Source: an uncultured Pseudomonadota bacterium (GTDB lineage Bacteria > Pseudomonadota > Gammaproteobacteria > Burkholderiales > SG8-39). Taken from it: a stretch of 64,000 nucleotides of DNA. The stretch lies in contig CAIXPL010000004.1 of NCBI GenBank assembly GCA_903921325.1, positions 62,001 through 126,000 on the forward strand, given 5' to 3'. A program made the translations under genes and the position numbers. Positions 9,449 to 20,779 of this stretch are shown here, piece after piece. How positions within the stretch are numbered: the stretch's first letter is position 1; each line of letters begins with the position of its first letter. Under the pieces are notes generated by a model, which saw nothing but the letters and a program-made list of their open reading frames with translations, was not told where the DNA came from and made no database searches.

Positions 9449-9699
9449 TAGATCGATAGCTGCTCAACAGATACGGGTTTCCGGCCCTTCTTGTGCAGTA
9501 TCCCGGCAAGCTCGGCGACACTCTTGCTCTTCACTCGCATTACTACCGTAGCATCAGGCATTAGCGTGAAGGTCATTCGATCTCCAGGCTTCATTCCAAG
9601 ACCATCCCGAATTTCCTTGGGAATTGTTGTTTGGCCCTTGCTAGTAAGTGTGGCATCCGTTGGCATCTCAATCTCCTCTATCCTTACGTTCTCCATCAT
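9448..9699 (-). CDS. vapB: AbrB/SpoVT-type antitoxin (VapB-like)
   Basis: DATLTSKGQTTIPKEIRDGLGMKPGDRMTF; start refined from ORF 9448..9807. Confidence 0.9.
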   Translation of the reverse strand: MMENVRIEEIEMPTDATLTSKGQTTIPKEIRDGLGMKPGDRMTFTLMPDATVVMRVKSKSVAELAGILHKKGRKPVSVEQLSI

Positions 9700-9888
9700 A
9701 GTAAGGGATTCGGGAAAAGGCAAGCGAGCATTATCGAAATGGAATGAGCACCTCGACCGACCGCTTTTGGCCGGAAGCGGCGTTGGTGGGCGTCTGCTCT
9801 GGAGCATCGGAATTTCTCGGAATCGTGAAAATCTGGAGTGGTTCGGCTTCGCCCGGATCCTTGGCAGTGGATCGCTTTTGGTTTTGCC

Positions 9889-10027
9889 TTAGCCGAACAA
9901 TTCAGCGTGGGTACCCGCACGTACGAAAACAATCTGCTCGTTCTGGCCGCGACCCTCAACGCGATAGATCAACAGAAAATCTCCTCCGATATGGCACTCC
10001 CGGTGATCTGCCCAATCGTCAGTCAGA
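9889..10027 (-). pseudogene. C-terminal remnant of a YafQ/RelE-family toxin
   Basis: Minus-strand translation: ...LTSDDWADHRECHIGGDFLLIYRVEGRGQNEQIVFVRAGTHAELFG-stop, a characteristic YafQ-type C-terminus; no upstream portion, since ychF coding begins there. Confidence 0.7.
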
Positions 10028-11114
10028 CGTTAAACCTGAAGTGCATCACATCGCCATCGGCCACCACGTACTCTTTGCCTTCCAGGCGCATCTTGCCGGC
10101 TTCGCGGGCGCCCTGCTCGCCTTTGCAGGCGATGTAGTCGGCAAACGCAATCGTCTCGGCACGAATGAAGCCGTGCTCGAAATCAGTGTGGATCACCCCG
10201 GCGGCCTGTGGCGCAGTAGCACCTACGCGCACCGTCCAGGCCCGTACTTCCTTCTGCCCGGCAGTGAAATAGGTCTGTAATCCGAGCAAGCGGAACCCGG
10301 CGCGAATCACCCGGTTGAGGCCCGGTTCTTCCAGTCCCATATCGGCCAGAAAAATCGCCTTGTCCTCATCCGACAGATCGGCCATCTGTGCTTCCAGCGC
10401 CGCGCTGATCACCACCACCGGTGAATTCTCCGAGGCGGCGTGTGCCTGCAGGCGCTCGAGCATCGCATTCCCGGTGAAACCATCTTCGGCCACATTGGCC
10501 ACATACATGGTGGGCTTGGCGGTGAGCAAAAAGAGCGGACGCACCACCGCCTGCTCTTCCTTGCTCAAGTCCACGCTGCGCGCCGGTCGGCCTTCGTTCA
10601 ACACCGGTTGCAAGCGATCCAGCACGCTCACCAGACGCTGCGCTTCCTTGTCGCCTGAGCGCGCCACCTTGGCATAGCGGGCATATTGCTTGTCCAGTGT
10701 CTGCAAATCTGCCAATGCCAATTCGGTATTGATCACCAGCGCGTCATCAACCGGGTCAACACGACCGGCCACGTGAATCACGTTGTCGTCGTTGAAACAG
10801 CGCACCACATGGGCGATGGCATCGGTCTCGCGGATATTGGCCAGAAACTGGTTGCCCAGGCCCTCACCCTTGGAAGCGCCAGCCACCAGCCCCGCAATAT
10901 CGACAAACTCCACCGTGGCCGGAAGAATCTTCTGCGGATTGACCAGTGCCGACAACTGCGCCAGGCGTGGGTCGGGCACCTCGACGATCCCCACATTGGG
11001 CTCGATGGTGCAAAACGGATAGTTCTCTGCCGCAATACCGGCCTTGGTGAGTGCGTTGAACAGGGTGCTCTTGCCCACATTGGGCAGGCCGACAATACCG
11101 ATCTTGAGCGCCAC
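10023..11114 (-). CDS. ychF: Redox-regulated ATPase/GTPase YchF
   Basis: [48 protein letters not shown]. Confidence 0.98.
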   Translation of the reverse strand: MALKIGIVGLPNVGKSTLFNALTKAGIAAENYPFCTIEPNVGIVEVPDPRLAQLSALVNPQKILPATVEFVDIAGLVAGASKGEGLGNQFLANIRETDAIAHVVRCFNDDNVIHVAGRVDPVDDALVINTELALADLQTLDKQYARYAKVARSGDKEAQRLVSVLDRLQPVLNEGRPARSVDLSKEEQAVVRPLFLLTAKPTMYVANVAEDGFTGNAMLERLQAHAASENSPVVVISAALEAQMADLSDEDKAIFLADMGLEEPGLNRVIRAGFRLLGLQTYFTAGQKEVRAWTVRVGATAPQAAGVIHTDFEHGFIRAETIAFADYIACKGEQGAREAGKMRLEGKEYVVADGDVMHFRFNV

Positions 11115-11117
11115 GAA

Positions 11118-11774
11118 TCACTCTCCCTTGGGTGCGGACGGGGCCGCGGGTGCAGTTGTTGCCGGTTTGGGCGGTTTGGGTGCTTTGGGTGGCTTGGCCA
11201 CCCCATGAAGTTTCAACATCGCCCCCTGCATGTCGCCCGAGACGATCTGGGACATGACATCCAGACTGCGGTCAATCGCCAAGTCAATGTCAATGCGATC
11301 ATCGACACTGGGCGAGGAGAGTACCCAATCCGCGACGCGATTGCGATCGCCGGGATGACCGATGCCCAGGCGCAAGCGCCAGAAGTCCTTCGAGCCCGAC
11401 TGCTCAGCGATATCGCGCAGGCCGTTATGCCCGGCAATACCACCGCCGAGTTTGAGCCGCGCAGTGCCGGGTGCCAGATCGAGTTCGTCGTGCACCACCA
11501 GAATCTGCTCGGGCTCGATCCTGAAGAAGCGTGCCAGGGGCGCCACCGACTGACCCGAGCGATTCATATAGGTCTGCGGCAATACAAAAAAAAGATCGCC
11601 GGCCGCAGTCTGCGTGCGGCCGACCAATCCCTTGTATTTCGTATCGCGATCGAGTCTCACACCGAGGCTCGACGCGTACCGCTCGATCAGCCAGAACCCG
11701 GCGTTATGCCGGTCCCGCTCATGCTCACGGCCCGGGTTGCCGAGCCCGGCAATCAGGCGGATCGGAGAACTTAT
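11118..11774 (-). CDS. pth: Peptidyl-tRNA hydrolase; apparent ATA start codon, Pro/Lys-rich C-terminal tail
   Basis: Frame extended upstream of ORF 11118..11660: (I/M)SSPIRLIAGLGNPGREHERDRHNAGFWLIERYASSLGVRLDRDTKYKG...; no ATG/GTG/TTG between the upstream in-frame stop and GLGNPG. Confidence 0.9.
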   Translation of the reverse strand: MSSPIRLIAGLGNPGREHERDRHNAGFWLIERYASSLGVRLDRDTKYKGLVGRTQTAAGDLFFVLPQTYMNRSGQSVAPLARFFRIEPEQILVVHDELDLAPGTARLKLGGGIAGHNGLRDIAEQSGSKDFWRLRLGIGHPGDRNRVADWVLSSPSVDDRIDIDLAIDRSLDVMSQIVSGDMQGAMLKLHGVAKPPKAPKPPKPATTAPAAPSAPKGE

Positions 11775-12457
11775 TTCTTACCGCCCTTGGCTGCCGGGGC
11801 CTTGGCCGCGGCTTCCTTCGGTGGCTGCTTGGACGCGGGCACTGCCGAGGCCGGGGTCGCGCCAGGTGCAGCCTTGTCCTCTTCCACCGCGCCGCGTGGC
11901 AGCGGTGCGACAACAACCACCGGATTTTCCTTGCGATGGATCACCGGCTCGACGCCCTTGGGGAAAGGCAGATCGGTCACATGGATGGCCTGGCCTGCGA
12001 CCAGGTCCTTCAGATCCACCGTGATGTACTCGGGGAGATCAGCCGGCAGGCAGCGGATGTTGATCTCATTCAACACATGGCTCACGTTGGCGGCAGACAC
12101 TTTGACCGCCGGTGAGATTTCCACGTTGGTAAAGTGCAGCGGCACTTTCATGTGGACTTTTTCATCGGCCCGCACGCGCTGGAAATCAACGTGCTGAACA
12201 ATCGGGCGCCAGGGGTGCATGTTGAACGCCCGCAGCAACACCTGCTCGGCCTTGCCGTCCACGGTGAGCGAGAGGATCGAGGCGTGAAACTTCTCATGGC
12301 GCAAGGCCTGGAAGATCGCGTTATGGTCCAGTTCGATGTTCATCGGATCGGCACTACCGCCGTACACGATGGCGGGCACTTTGCCCGCGTGGCGCAGACG
12401 GCGGCTCGCACCCGTCCCAAGCGCCTGGCGCGATTGCGCAACGACTTCAATTGCCAT
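11771..12457 (-). CDS. rplY: 50S ribosomal protein L25/general stress protein Ctc
   Basis: ASRRLRHAGKVPAIVYGG; followed by pth; Lys/Ala-rich C-terminal tail. Confidence 0.96.
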   Translation of the reverse strand: MAIEVVAQSRQALGTGASRRLRHAGKVPAIVYGGSADPMNIELDHNAIFQALRHEKFHASILSLTVDGKAEQVLLRAFNMHPWRPIVQHVDFQRVRADEKVHMKVPLHFTNVEISPAVKVSAANVSHVLNEINIRCLPADLPEYITVDLKDLVAGQAIHVTDLPFPKGVEPVIHRKENPVVVVAPLPRGAVEEDKAAPGATPASAVPASKQPPKEAAAKAPAAKGGKK

Positions 12458-12564
12458 TTTGCTACTCCTGTCTCGATGGGCCGTGCAGGCCAATCCCGCA
12501 CGAATCCGCCTCGGGGTCCGCGACCAGACACCCTCGGTTTACTGCCTTGATACCTGCTGTGGTA

Positions 12565-13515
12565 CTACTCGATGAATAGTGAACTCACCGAATCTTCGTT
12601 TGATATCCGCAGAATCGTCTCGGCCAGCAGGCCAGAGATCGACAGCACGCGGATTTTTGGGGTGGCAAGCGCATCGGCTCGCAGCGGAATCGTATCGGTC
12701 ACCACCAGCTCATCGAGCGCCGATTCAGCAATCCGCGCCGAAGCCCCACCCGAGAGCACCGGATGCGTACAGTAGGCCACCACCCGCACCGCACCACGGT
12801 CCTTGAGCACCTCGGCGGCCTTGCACAAGGTATTGGCCGTATCGACCATGTCATCCATGATCACGCAGGTGCGCCCGGACACATCGCCGATGATATTCAT
12901 CACTTCGGCCACATTCGGTCGTGGCCGACGCTTGTCGATAATCGCCAGGTCAGACTCAAGACGCTTGGCCAGGGCACGCGCACGCACCACCCCGCCCACA
13001 TCGGGCGAGACCACGACGACTTTTTCGTAATTGTGCCGCCACACATCACCCAGCAGCACCGGCGCAGCGTAGACGTTATCGACCGGCACGTCGAAAAACC
13101 CTTGAATCTGATCGGCGTGCAGATCCATGGTGAGTACCCGGTTCACACCAACGGCTGCGAGCATATTGGCAACCACCTTGGCGCTGATCGCAACGCGCGC
13201 TGAACGCGGCCGCCGATCCTGGCGCGCATAGCCAAAGTAGGGAATGGCCGCAGTAATGCGACCCGCTGATGCCCGACGCAGCGCGTCGATCATCACCAGC
13301 ACTTCCATCAGATTGTCATTGGTGGGGGCGCACGTCGATTGCAGCACGAAGCAATCCTTGCCGCGCACATTCTCGAGAATCTCGACGGTCACTTCGCCAT
13401 CGGAGAACTTGCCCACCGTGGCATGGCCAATCGGGATATTCAGCCGCTTGACGACCTGATGCGCAAGCATCGGATTCGCCGTGCCGGTGAACACCATCAG
13501 GTTTTCGTAGGCCAT
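12565..13515 (-). CDS. prs: Ribose-phosphate pyrophosphokinase
   Basis: [40 protein letters not shown]...[18 protein letters not shown]. Confidence 0.98.
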   Translation of the reverse strand: MAYENLMVFTGTANPMLAHQVVKRLNIPIGHATVGKFSDGEVTVEILENVRGKDCFVLQSTCAPTNDNLMEVLVMIDALRRASAGRITAAIPYFGYARQDRRPRSARVAISAKVVANMLAAVGVNRVLTMDLHADQIQGFFDVPVDNVYAAPVLLGDVWRHNYEKVVVVSPDVGGVVRARALAKRLESDLAIIDKRRPRPNVAEVMNIIGDVSGRTCVIMDDMVDTANTLCKAAEVLKDRGAVRVVAYCTHPVLSGGASARIAESALDELVVTDTIPLRADALATPKIRVLSISGLLAETILRISNEDSVSSLFIE

Positions 13516-13542
13516 GATCCTGGAAAAAGTGAATGGTGGAAA

Positions 13543-13619
13543 TGGCTGGGGAGGAAGGACTCGAACCCTCGCATGTCGGAATCAAAATCCGATGCCTTAA
13601 CCAACTTGGCGACTCCCCA
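13543..13619 (-). tRNA. tRNA-Gln (anticodon TTG)
   Basis: Minus strand TGGGGAGTCGCCAAGTTGGTTAAGGCATCGGATTTTGATTCCGACATGCGAGGGTTCGAGTCCTTCCTCCCCAGCCA; cloverleaf with encoded CCA. Confidence 0.95.
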
Positions 13620-13727
13620 GTGGACTGATCCACCGTACTGCCTTGACTACCGATACTACCCGTATGACGCTGTGCGGCGTATCACCACGTCGCACTCTAT
13701 ACCGATCAATTCACAATTCAATCATCA

Positions 13728-14582
13728 TCAACACGCGAGCGGGTGACGATCAAGCCCCGCTGCCACAAAGCCCTGCATTCCGGGCGGCAGTTGCGCAATC
13801 ACCTCGCGCGCTTGCTGCTCATCATCAAACTGTGCAAACACACAGGCACCAGAACCACTCATCCGGGCCGTTGCAAATCGCGTCAACCAGTCCAGATGCA
13901 CGCCCACTTCGGGGTACCGGCGACGCACCACCGGTTCCAGATCATTGCGCGTGTGCTGCCCTGCAAAAAAGGCAGTGATTGTGATCGTTGGGGTGTCTCG
14001 TGTCAATGCCGAATCGCTGAATATCGGCCCGGTCGGAACAGATACCGGCGGAACCAGTACCACATACCACGCTGCGGGCAGCGCAATCGGACTCAGACGC
14101 TCTCCAACCCCCTCGCCAAAGGCATTGCGGCCGCGCACGAAGAACGGCACATCGGCACCAAGGCTGAGACCGATAGCGGCAAGCTCATCCACGCTCAGCC
14201 TGAGCGCCCACAACTCGTTCAGCGCAATGAGCGTGGTGGCCGCATCGCTGCTGCCACCGCCCAGGCCACCGCCGATCGGAATAGTCTTCTGGACGGTGAG
14301 GGTCACCCCGCAGGCACGCGGCGCACGCTCGCGCAGGCTGAGCGCGGCTCGCATTGCCAGATGCTGATCGTCTGCGGTGCCCGCCAGGGGACTCGCCAGC
14401 ACGATCTGATCATCACTACGGGGAGTGAGCGTGATCCAGTCATAGCAATCGATCAGGCGAAATACGCTTTGCAACAGGTGATAGCCATCGGCCTGTCGTC
14501 CGATCACATGCAAAAACAGATTGAGCTTGGCGGGTGCGGGTAACGGGATGCCCCAACCGGCGCGAATCGCCTGAGCACTCAT
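13728..14582 (-). CDS. ispE: 4-diphosphocytidyl-2-C-methyl-D-erythritol kinase
   Basis: PAPAKLNLFLHVIGRQADGYHLLQSVFRLID; PIGGGLGGGSSDAATTL; start refined. Confidence 0.96.
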   Translation of the reverse strand: MSAQAIRAGWGIPLPAPAKLNLFLHVIGRQADGYHLLQSVFRLIDCYDWITLTPRSDDQIVLASPLAGTADDQHLAMRAALSLRERAPRACGVTLTVQKTIPIGGGLGGGSSDAATTLIALNELWALRLSVDELAAIGLSLGADVPFFVRGRNAFGEGVGERLSPIALPAAWYVVLVPPVSVPTGPIFSDSALTRDTPTITITAFFAGQHTRNDLEPVVRRRYPEVGVHLDWLTRFATARMSGSGACVFAQFDDEQQAREVIAQLPPGMQGFVAAGLDRHPLAC

Positions 14583-15226
14583 GGCGCACCCCAGGTCGAC
14601 AGGATCAGGCGGATTTGCAAGCCGTCGCGGCGCATATCGATGCGCGAGGGCAGTGCGGAATCGGTGTGGCGGGCCAGTACATCGATGGTCCATCCAGCCT
14701 GATAGAGACTGCGAACCCGCTCATCTGCGCCCAGCACCAGCGGCGCATCCAGCGGAACCGCCGGCGCCGGTTCACCGCGCAACCAGAAGGGAAGTCCGGC
14801 CAGGGGAAGTGAAAAACCCAATGCCCGCTCAGTGAGCGCGTCAGGGTCATAGGCACGGATTGGCGCCTGGTCGGGTAACTCCAGGGTGTAGAGCGCGTCC
14901 TCACGAAGGATATGGGCACGCTGGGAACCGATCGGATCACGGATTACGATGTCGTCAGTGCGCTCGGCATGTTGCCATTGCAGGCGTCCACTGCCACCGT
15001 CGGATCGATCAGCCCGCCGCTGACTCACCGCGAAGCGGCCGGTCACCGTGAACCCGTATGCACTCACGCCGGAGGGATCGTTGCTCACATCAGTGTCAGA
15101 GGGCAATCCGGCACAGCCGCCCAGCAGGTTCAGCGCGACGAGTAGCGCAGCCACGCCCCAGGACCGCGTCCAACCACTCCCGGGCCGCAGCGCCATGCTC
15201 ATCGCTTCAATGAGCTTCGCCTGCAC
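14579..15226 (-). CDS. lolB: Outer membrane lipoprotein LolB
   Basis: Lipobox LLGGCAG; position between ispE and TPR protein; WLRGEPAP motif. Confidence 0.9.
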   Translation of the reverse strand: MQAKLIEAMSMALRPGSGWTRSWGVAALLVALNLLGGCAGLPSDTDVSNDPSGVSAYGFTVTGRFAVSQRRADRSDGGSGRLQWQHAERTDDIVIRDPIGSQRAHILREDALYTLELPDQAPIRAYDPDALTERALGFSLPLAGLPFWLRGEPAPAVPLDAPLVLGADERVRSLYQAGWTIDVLARHTDSALPSRIDMRRDGLQIRLILSTWGAP

Positions 15227-17045
15227 TCACTTTGAGGCGTTGCAGCGTACTTTTGAGTGTTTCGTTGTCGGGTGATCGACGCAGCGCATCGGTCCATACC
15301 TTGCTGGCCTCATCGCGTCGACCCATTTGCCACAGGACCTCGCCCAGATGCGCGCCGATCTCGGTATCGGGACGCCCGGCATAGGCTTGCTGAAGAGTCT
15401 GCAGCGCACCACTCAGATCACCCTGGCGGAATTGAACCCAGCCCAGACTGTCCTTGATAAAAAAATCTTCCGGGGCGAGACGCACAGCATGTTCGATCAG
15501 TTCACGCGCCTCGGCCAGGCGTAATCCTCGATCGGCGAGCGAATATCCCAGAGCGTTGTACGCCTGCGCCTGATCAGGCTTGATCGCGATCACCCGGCGC
15601 AGGCTGCGCTCCATCACCTCGATGCGGTTCAACCGCTCGGCGAGCATGCCCTGCTCGTAGAGCAGCTCGGCGTCGTCAGGATGCTGTACGAGCGCTCGGT
15701 CGATCAGGTCAAACGCTTCTTCTGGCCGCTTTGCATCGCGCAGCAATTGTGTCTCGATGAGCAGATCGGCAATCCGCTGTTCGCGAGCGACCTCGCCGCC
15801 CTCCTTGGCTGGTGTATGCAAAAACGCTCGCGCACCCGCCAGATCACCGGATTTGCCCATCGCAAGCGCAAGACGCGTTCGCGCTGCCCGGTAGTGCTCA
15901 CCAGGACTCACCTGGCGATACGATTCGATCGCCTCGGCGTAGCGCTTCTGCTCTTCGATCGCCTGCCCCAGGTACAGGTGAACCAGATCCTGATCCGGAT
16001 AGTTGATTTCCAGCAACTGGCGCAGATAGCGCTCAGCCTCCGGATAGTCTTCCAATTGCAGAGAAATCAGCGCCACCGGGTAAATCACTTCGGGATTGTC
16101 AGGATAGGCCTCGGCAAGGCGACGGAACTCGATTCGCGCCTGGTCGAACTGACCGCTTGCGGCGAGCGAGCGGGCATAGGCCAGCCGGACGTCGGCTGCC
16201 TTGGGGTGCGTAGCGCTGAACTGCCGCAGTCGCTCCTGCGCCTGCGCAGGCGAGCGTTTGCCAATGATCTGCGCCTCGAGCAGGACCGGGAGTTCCCAAT
16301 CGGCGCGCTGTGTTGCCGCCGTTCGAGCATGGGTCAGCGCCAATTCGCTATCGTCGGCCACGGCTGCCACTTGCGCCAAGGCCATGTGTGCCGCGGCGTT
16401 ATCCGGATAAGGCGCGGCCAGCTCGCGCATCAGACGCAGTGCCGCCGCCTTGTCGGGAACACCCGAGAGGAGTCGGCCCAATTGCAGGAAGGGTCGATCA
16501 TCGGTCGCCTTGGCCAGCATCCGCGTGAGCCCGGGCTTGGCCTCCTCCAGTCGATTGGTTGCCACCAGGATCTGCAGCATCCAGCCGCCAGCGTCCACTG
16601 AATTGGGTTCCAGCTCTCCCCAAAGGCTTGCCGCATTGAGCGCGACCTGCGGCATCCGGGCGGCCCAGGCGACTTCAGTGGCGCGCTGGGCCACGCGCGG
16701 ATCACGTAACTTGCGCGCCAGATCGAGATAGGCCTCGGCACCCAACTGTGGCTTGCCACGCTGTAGCGCAATCTCGGCAACCAGGAATTCATACACGAGA
16801 GCGCCGTTCAACTCGGTTGGCGCGCTGGGCGTGGCACGCGCGAGCGAGCCGGGCTCAGGAATACGCTTTTGTGGAAATCCCTGTGCGAGCAAGGGTCGCG
16901 CCATCAGGGCCTGTACCCCGAGCACCAGCGCCACACCGGCGATGACCGCGACGATGAGGATGCTGACTCGCGCGGCGCGGCCAAGCACGGCTGGCGCCGG
17001 AGAGGAACCCGCCGCAGGCGCGGGCATGACAATCGGGGGGAGCAT
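15207..17045 (-). CDS. Tetratricopeptide repeat protein
   Basis: Multiple TPR-like repeats (AYNALGYSLADRGLRLAEARELIEHAVRLAPEDFFIKDSLGWVQFRQGD); start refined. Confidence 0.88.
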   Translation of the reverse strand: MLPPIVMPAPAAGSSPAPAVLGRAARVSILIVAVIAGVALVLGVQALMARPLLAQGFPQKRIPEPGSLARATPSAPTELNGALVYEFLVAEIALQRGKPQLGAEAYLDLARKLRDPRVAQRATEVAWAARMPQVALNAASLWGELEPNSVDAGGWMLQILVATNRLEEAKPGLTRMLAKATDDRPFLQLGRLLSGVPDKAAALRLMRELAAPYPDNAAAHMALAQVAAVADDSELALTHARTAATQRADWELPVLLEAQIIGKRSPAQAQERLRQFSATHPKAADVRLAYARSLAASGQFDQARIEFRRLAEAYPDNPEVIYPVALISLQLEDYPEAERYLRQLLEINYPDQDLVHLYLGQAIEEQKRYAEAIESYRQVSPGEHYRAARTRLALAMGKSGDLAGARAFLHTPAKEGGEVAREQRIADLLIETQLLRDAKRPEEAFDLIDRALVQHPDDAELLYEQGMLAERLNRIEVMERSLRRVIAIKPDQAQAYNALGYSLADRGLRLAEARELIEHAVRLAPEDFFIKDSLGWVQFRQGDLSGALQTLQQAYAGRPDTEIGAHLGEVLWQMGRRDEASKVWTDALRRSPDNETLKSTLQRLKVSAGEAH

Positions 17046-17210
17046 GAGTGAGCTTGAGTTTAGGTATATTTCGGCGACGCTACAACCAGTTTCGGCCCGC
17101 GCATGGCAATGATGACACGCTTGGCCTGCACGAATCCATAACGAATGCATCAGGCTGTTACCGGTTGCTGCCGGCGCACAGCGCCCGCCCCGGCGCGCCA
17201 CGAGATCCCC

Positions 17211-18029
17211 ATGCCCGAATTACCCGAAGTCGAAGTCACCCGCCGCGGGCTTGTTCCCGTCATGGAAGATGCCCTCATCGAGCGGGTTATCGTACGCAAT
17301 CGATCGCTGCGCTGGCCGGTCCCGGACCTTATTGAAACGCTGCTGGCGGGCCGCATTGTGCGGGCGATCGAGCGGCGCGCAAAGTACCTGTTGTTCCGCT
17401 TTGATCACGGCACGATGATCGTGCATCTGGGCATGTCTGGCAGTCTGCGTCCGGTCGATCGCCGCAGCCCGCCAACGCCATGGGATCATGTGGAGTGGCA
17501 ACTGGGTGGCGGTGAGCGCGCCGTGCGTTTGCGCGACCCGCGCCGGTTCGGATCAGTGCTGTGGCATGTCGGCGAACCAGGCGAACACCCCCTGCTCGCC
17601 CGGTTGGGCGTCGAGCCACTCAGCCCTGCATTCGATGGTGAATTGCTCTATCGCGCCTCGCGCGGTCGGCACAGCGCGGTGAAGGTTTTCTTGATGGATG
17701 CGGCCATCGTGGTCGGCGTAGGCAACATCTACGCGAGCGAAAGCCTGTTTCGCGCCGGCATTCATCCGGCCACGGCTGCCGGTCGCATTCGACGTGAGCG
17801 CTATGACCGCCTGGCCGAGGTCGTGCGCGCGACTTTGAACGACGCACTGGCCGCCGGGGGCAGCACACTGCGCGATTTCGTTGGCGGTGACGGCAAACCG
17901 GGTTACTTCCAGCAAAGCTATTTTGTCTATGGCCGCGAGGGCGAACCTTGCCTTCGCTGCGCCCGACCGATACGCCGCATCGTGCAGGGCCAGCGATCGA
18001 GCTTTTATTGCCCGTCCTGCCAGCACTAG
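17211..18029 (+). CDS. mutM: Formamidopyrimidine-DNA glycosylase
   Basis: [15 protein letters not shown]-terminal zinc finger [25 protein letters not shown]. Confidence 0.98.
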   Translation: MPELPEVEVTRRGLVPVMEDALIERVIVRNRSLRWPVPDLIETLLAGRIVRAIERRAKYLLFRFDHGTMIVHLGMSGSLRPVDRRSPPTPWDHVEWQLGGGERAVRLRDPRRFGSVLWHVGEPGEHPLLARLGVEPLSPAFDGELLYRASRGRHSAVKVFLMDAAIVVGVGNIYASESLFRAGIHPATAAGRIRRERYDRLAEVVRATLNDALAAGGSTLRDFVGGDGKPGYFQQSYFVYGREGEPCLRCARPIRRIVQGQRSSFYCPSCQH

Positions 18030-18140
18030 GGGCCGATCCGTCCGGTGCGCAGCACCGGGTGCCACGTGCCAGGTGTCGAAGGCCAAACGCCATGCGCCAA
18101 GCGGATCGGTTCGCGCGATGATCAAGCGCTGCGCAGCGCC

Positions 18141-18887
<747 letters not shown>

Positions 18888-18888
<1 letters not shown>

Positions 18889-19472
18889 TATTGATCTGCT
18901 CCGCTAGCGTCTGCTTGCCCGGCAAGCGCGTAATGCACCGCACCGGCGCGACCTGATTTCAGTATCTGCAAGCCGGCTCCCGGCTGATATTTGCTTTCCA
19001 TCTCAACATAGATCAACGAGCGTTCTGCCAGCACCGGGGCGAGCAGCGGTTCAATACGTGCGATCCAGTCTGCGCCAAACGGAGGATCAAGAAAAACCAC
19101 GTCAAACAAGACCTCGGGGCTACGCTGCCGTCCCATCGCGCGCAGGAATTCTAGCGCATCGCATTGCAAGATCGTTGCACGGTCGGTGCCGATCGCTTTT
19201 GCGAACTCGCGCAATTGTCCGGTCGCCTCGCGCGACTGGTCGGTCATCACGACTTCGCGAGCATGGCGCGAAATCGCCTCAAACCCCAGTGCGCCGCTGC
19301 CAGCGAACAGATCGAGGCAGCGCCGTCCGGTCAAATCCTGTCCGAGCCAGTTGAACAGCGTTTCCCGCACGCGGTCTGGCGTTGGACGCAATCCGGGTTG
19401 ATCGACGAAGCGCAGACGCCGCCCGCGATGCTCACCGCCGATGATGCGTACCGTATTGCTGCGTGGGGTCAC
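18888..19472 (-). CDS. rsmD: 16S rRNA (guanine966-N2)-methyltransferase
   Basis: [49 protein letters not shown] start inferred. Confidence 0.93.
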
Positions 19473-19651
19473 CGCGAATTGACCAGAGGACTGATGAGAG
19501 GAGGGAATGCGAATAGAATCGGGCGGGCACCGATTATGCCATCGGTGCACCGGGACTCCGCCGCGTACGTTGCCGCGGGTTCCGTGACTCCTTGCAGGCG
19601 GTCGTACCACCCCCGCATACTTTCTTTACCTCCTCTGACGCCTGTCGCCCC

Positions 19652-20722
19652 ATGTTTGGTTTATTTCGCAAGTCCCCACCGTCTGCTGGCAACCCTTCAG
19701 CGTCCGGGCAAACACCCGAGACCCCTGCGGATGTCCCCGCCGGCCCGGTGCATGAGCAGCCATCAGCTGCTGCCACTACAGCAGCGGCCACTCCACATCA
19801 TGTGCCCGAGCGCAGCTGGTTCGGGCGACTGAAACAGGGCCTGCGCAAGACCGGCAGTGCATTGAGCGGGTTGCTGGGTGCCGGCCGGATCGACGAGGCC
19901 CTGTTTGAGGACCTTGAGACCGCATTGATCCAGGCCGATGCCGGACTGGGTGCAACCAATCATCTGATCACCGCACTGCGTGCCCGCGTGCGCAAAGATC
20001 GCCTGGAAACAGCCGCCGAGCTCAAGACCGCGCTGCAGGAAGAGCTGGTGAGTCTGCTCACCCCGCTCGAGCAAGCGCTCGATTATCGCCGTGCAAAGCC
20101 GTTTGTGATCATGGTCGCCGGGGTCAACGGCACCGGCAAGACCACCTCCATAGGCAAGCTTGCGCATCATTTTCAGGGCGAAGGGGCGAGTGTACTGCTG
20201 GCCGCCGGGGACACTTTCCGCGCTGCTGCCCGCGAGCAATTGACCGAATGGGGTGCGCGCAATCAGGTCAGTGTGATCGCGCAGGACAATGCCGATCCAG
20301 CAGCAGTGGTGTTTGACGCGGTGGCAGCGGCGCAGGCCCGCGGCATCGATGTGCTCATTGCCGACACCGCAGGTCGCTTGCCAACCCAGTTGCATCTGAT
20401 GGAGGAAATCCGCAAGGTGAAGCGGGTGATCAGCAAGGCCGACCCACAGGCCCCACACGAGGTGCTGGTGGTGCTCGATGCCAACACCGGTCAGAACGCA
20501 CTCGCACAGGTCAAAGCGTTTGACGAAGCCCTCGGCGTGACCGGCATCGTGATGACCAAGCTCGATGGCACAGCGCGCGGGGGCGTGGTGGCTGCGATCG
20601 CCTTTGCGCGTTCACGCGCTCAAGGCGCGCCTATCCCGATCCGCTTTATTGGGGTTGGGGAAGGCATCGATGACTTGAAGCCCTTTGTCGCGGCGGACTT
20701 TGCACGCGCATTGCTCGACTGA
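19652..20722 (+). CDS. ftsY: Signal recognition particle receptor FtsY
   Basis: VNGTGKTTSIGKLAHHFQGEG, TAGRLPTQLHLMEEIRKVKRV, TKLDGTARGG; start refined to MFGLFRK. Confidence 0.97.
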   Translation: MFGLFRKSPPSAGNPSASGQTPETPADVPAGPVHEQPSAAATTAAATPHHVPERSWFGRLKQGLRKTGSALSGLLGAGRIDEALFEDLETALIQADAGLGATNHLITALRARVRKDRLETAAELKTALQEELVSLLTPLEQALDYRRAKPFVIMVAGVNGTGKTTSIGKLAHHFQGEGASVLLAAGDTFRAAAREQLTEWGARNQVSVIAQDNADPAAVVFDAVAAAQARGIDVLIADTAGRLPTQLHLMEEIRKVKRVISKADPQAPHEVLVVLDANTGQNALAQVKAFDEALGVTGIVMTKLDGTARGGVVAAIAFARSRAQGAPIPIRFIGVGEGIDDLKPFVAADFARALLD

Positions 20723-20779
20723 GCGTTTGCGCCGCGGCGTGGCACAGCGCAGGCCGTCAGCGCCTCGCCGGGGCACCGG

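Noticed and set aside
9760-9785. Inverted repeat CCGCTT-TTGGCCGG-AAGCGG near the vapBC promoter as an operator
   Set aside because: Short 6-bp arms and a motif (CGCTTTTGGCCG) that I recall as common in related genomes; not specific enough to call.
11118-11660. Pth starting at internal ATG (MRLDRDTKYKG)
   Set aside because: Would delete the catalytic N-terminal GLGNPG...RHNAG region, which is present and in frame upstream; hence the ATA-start interpretation.
10686-12197. 503-aa plus-strand ORF opposite ychF/pth/rplY
   Set aside because: Shadow ORF antisense to well-recognised genes; composition rich in His/Arg/Gln without domain motifs, typical of high-GC antisense frames.
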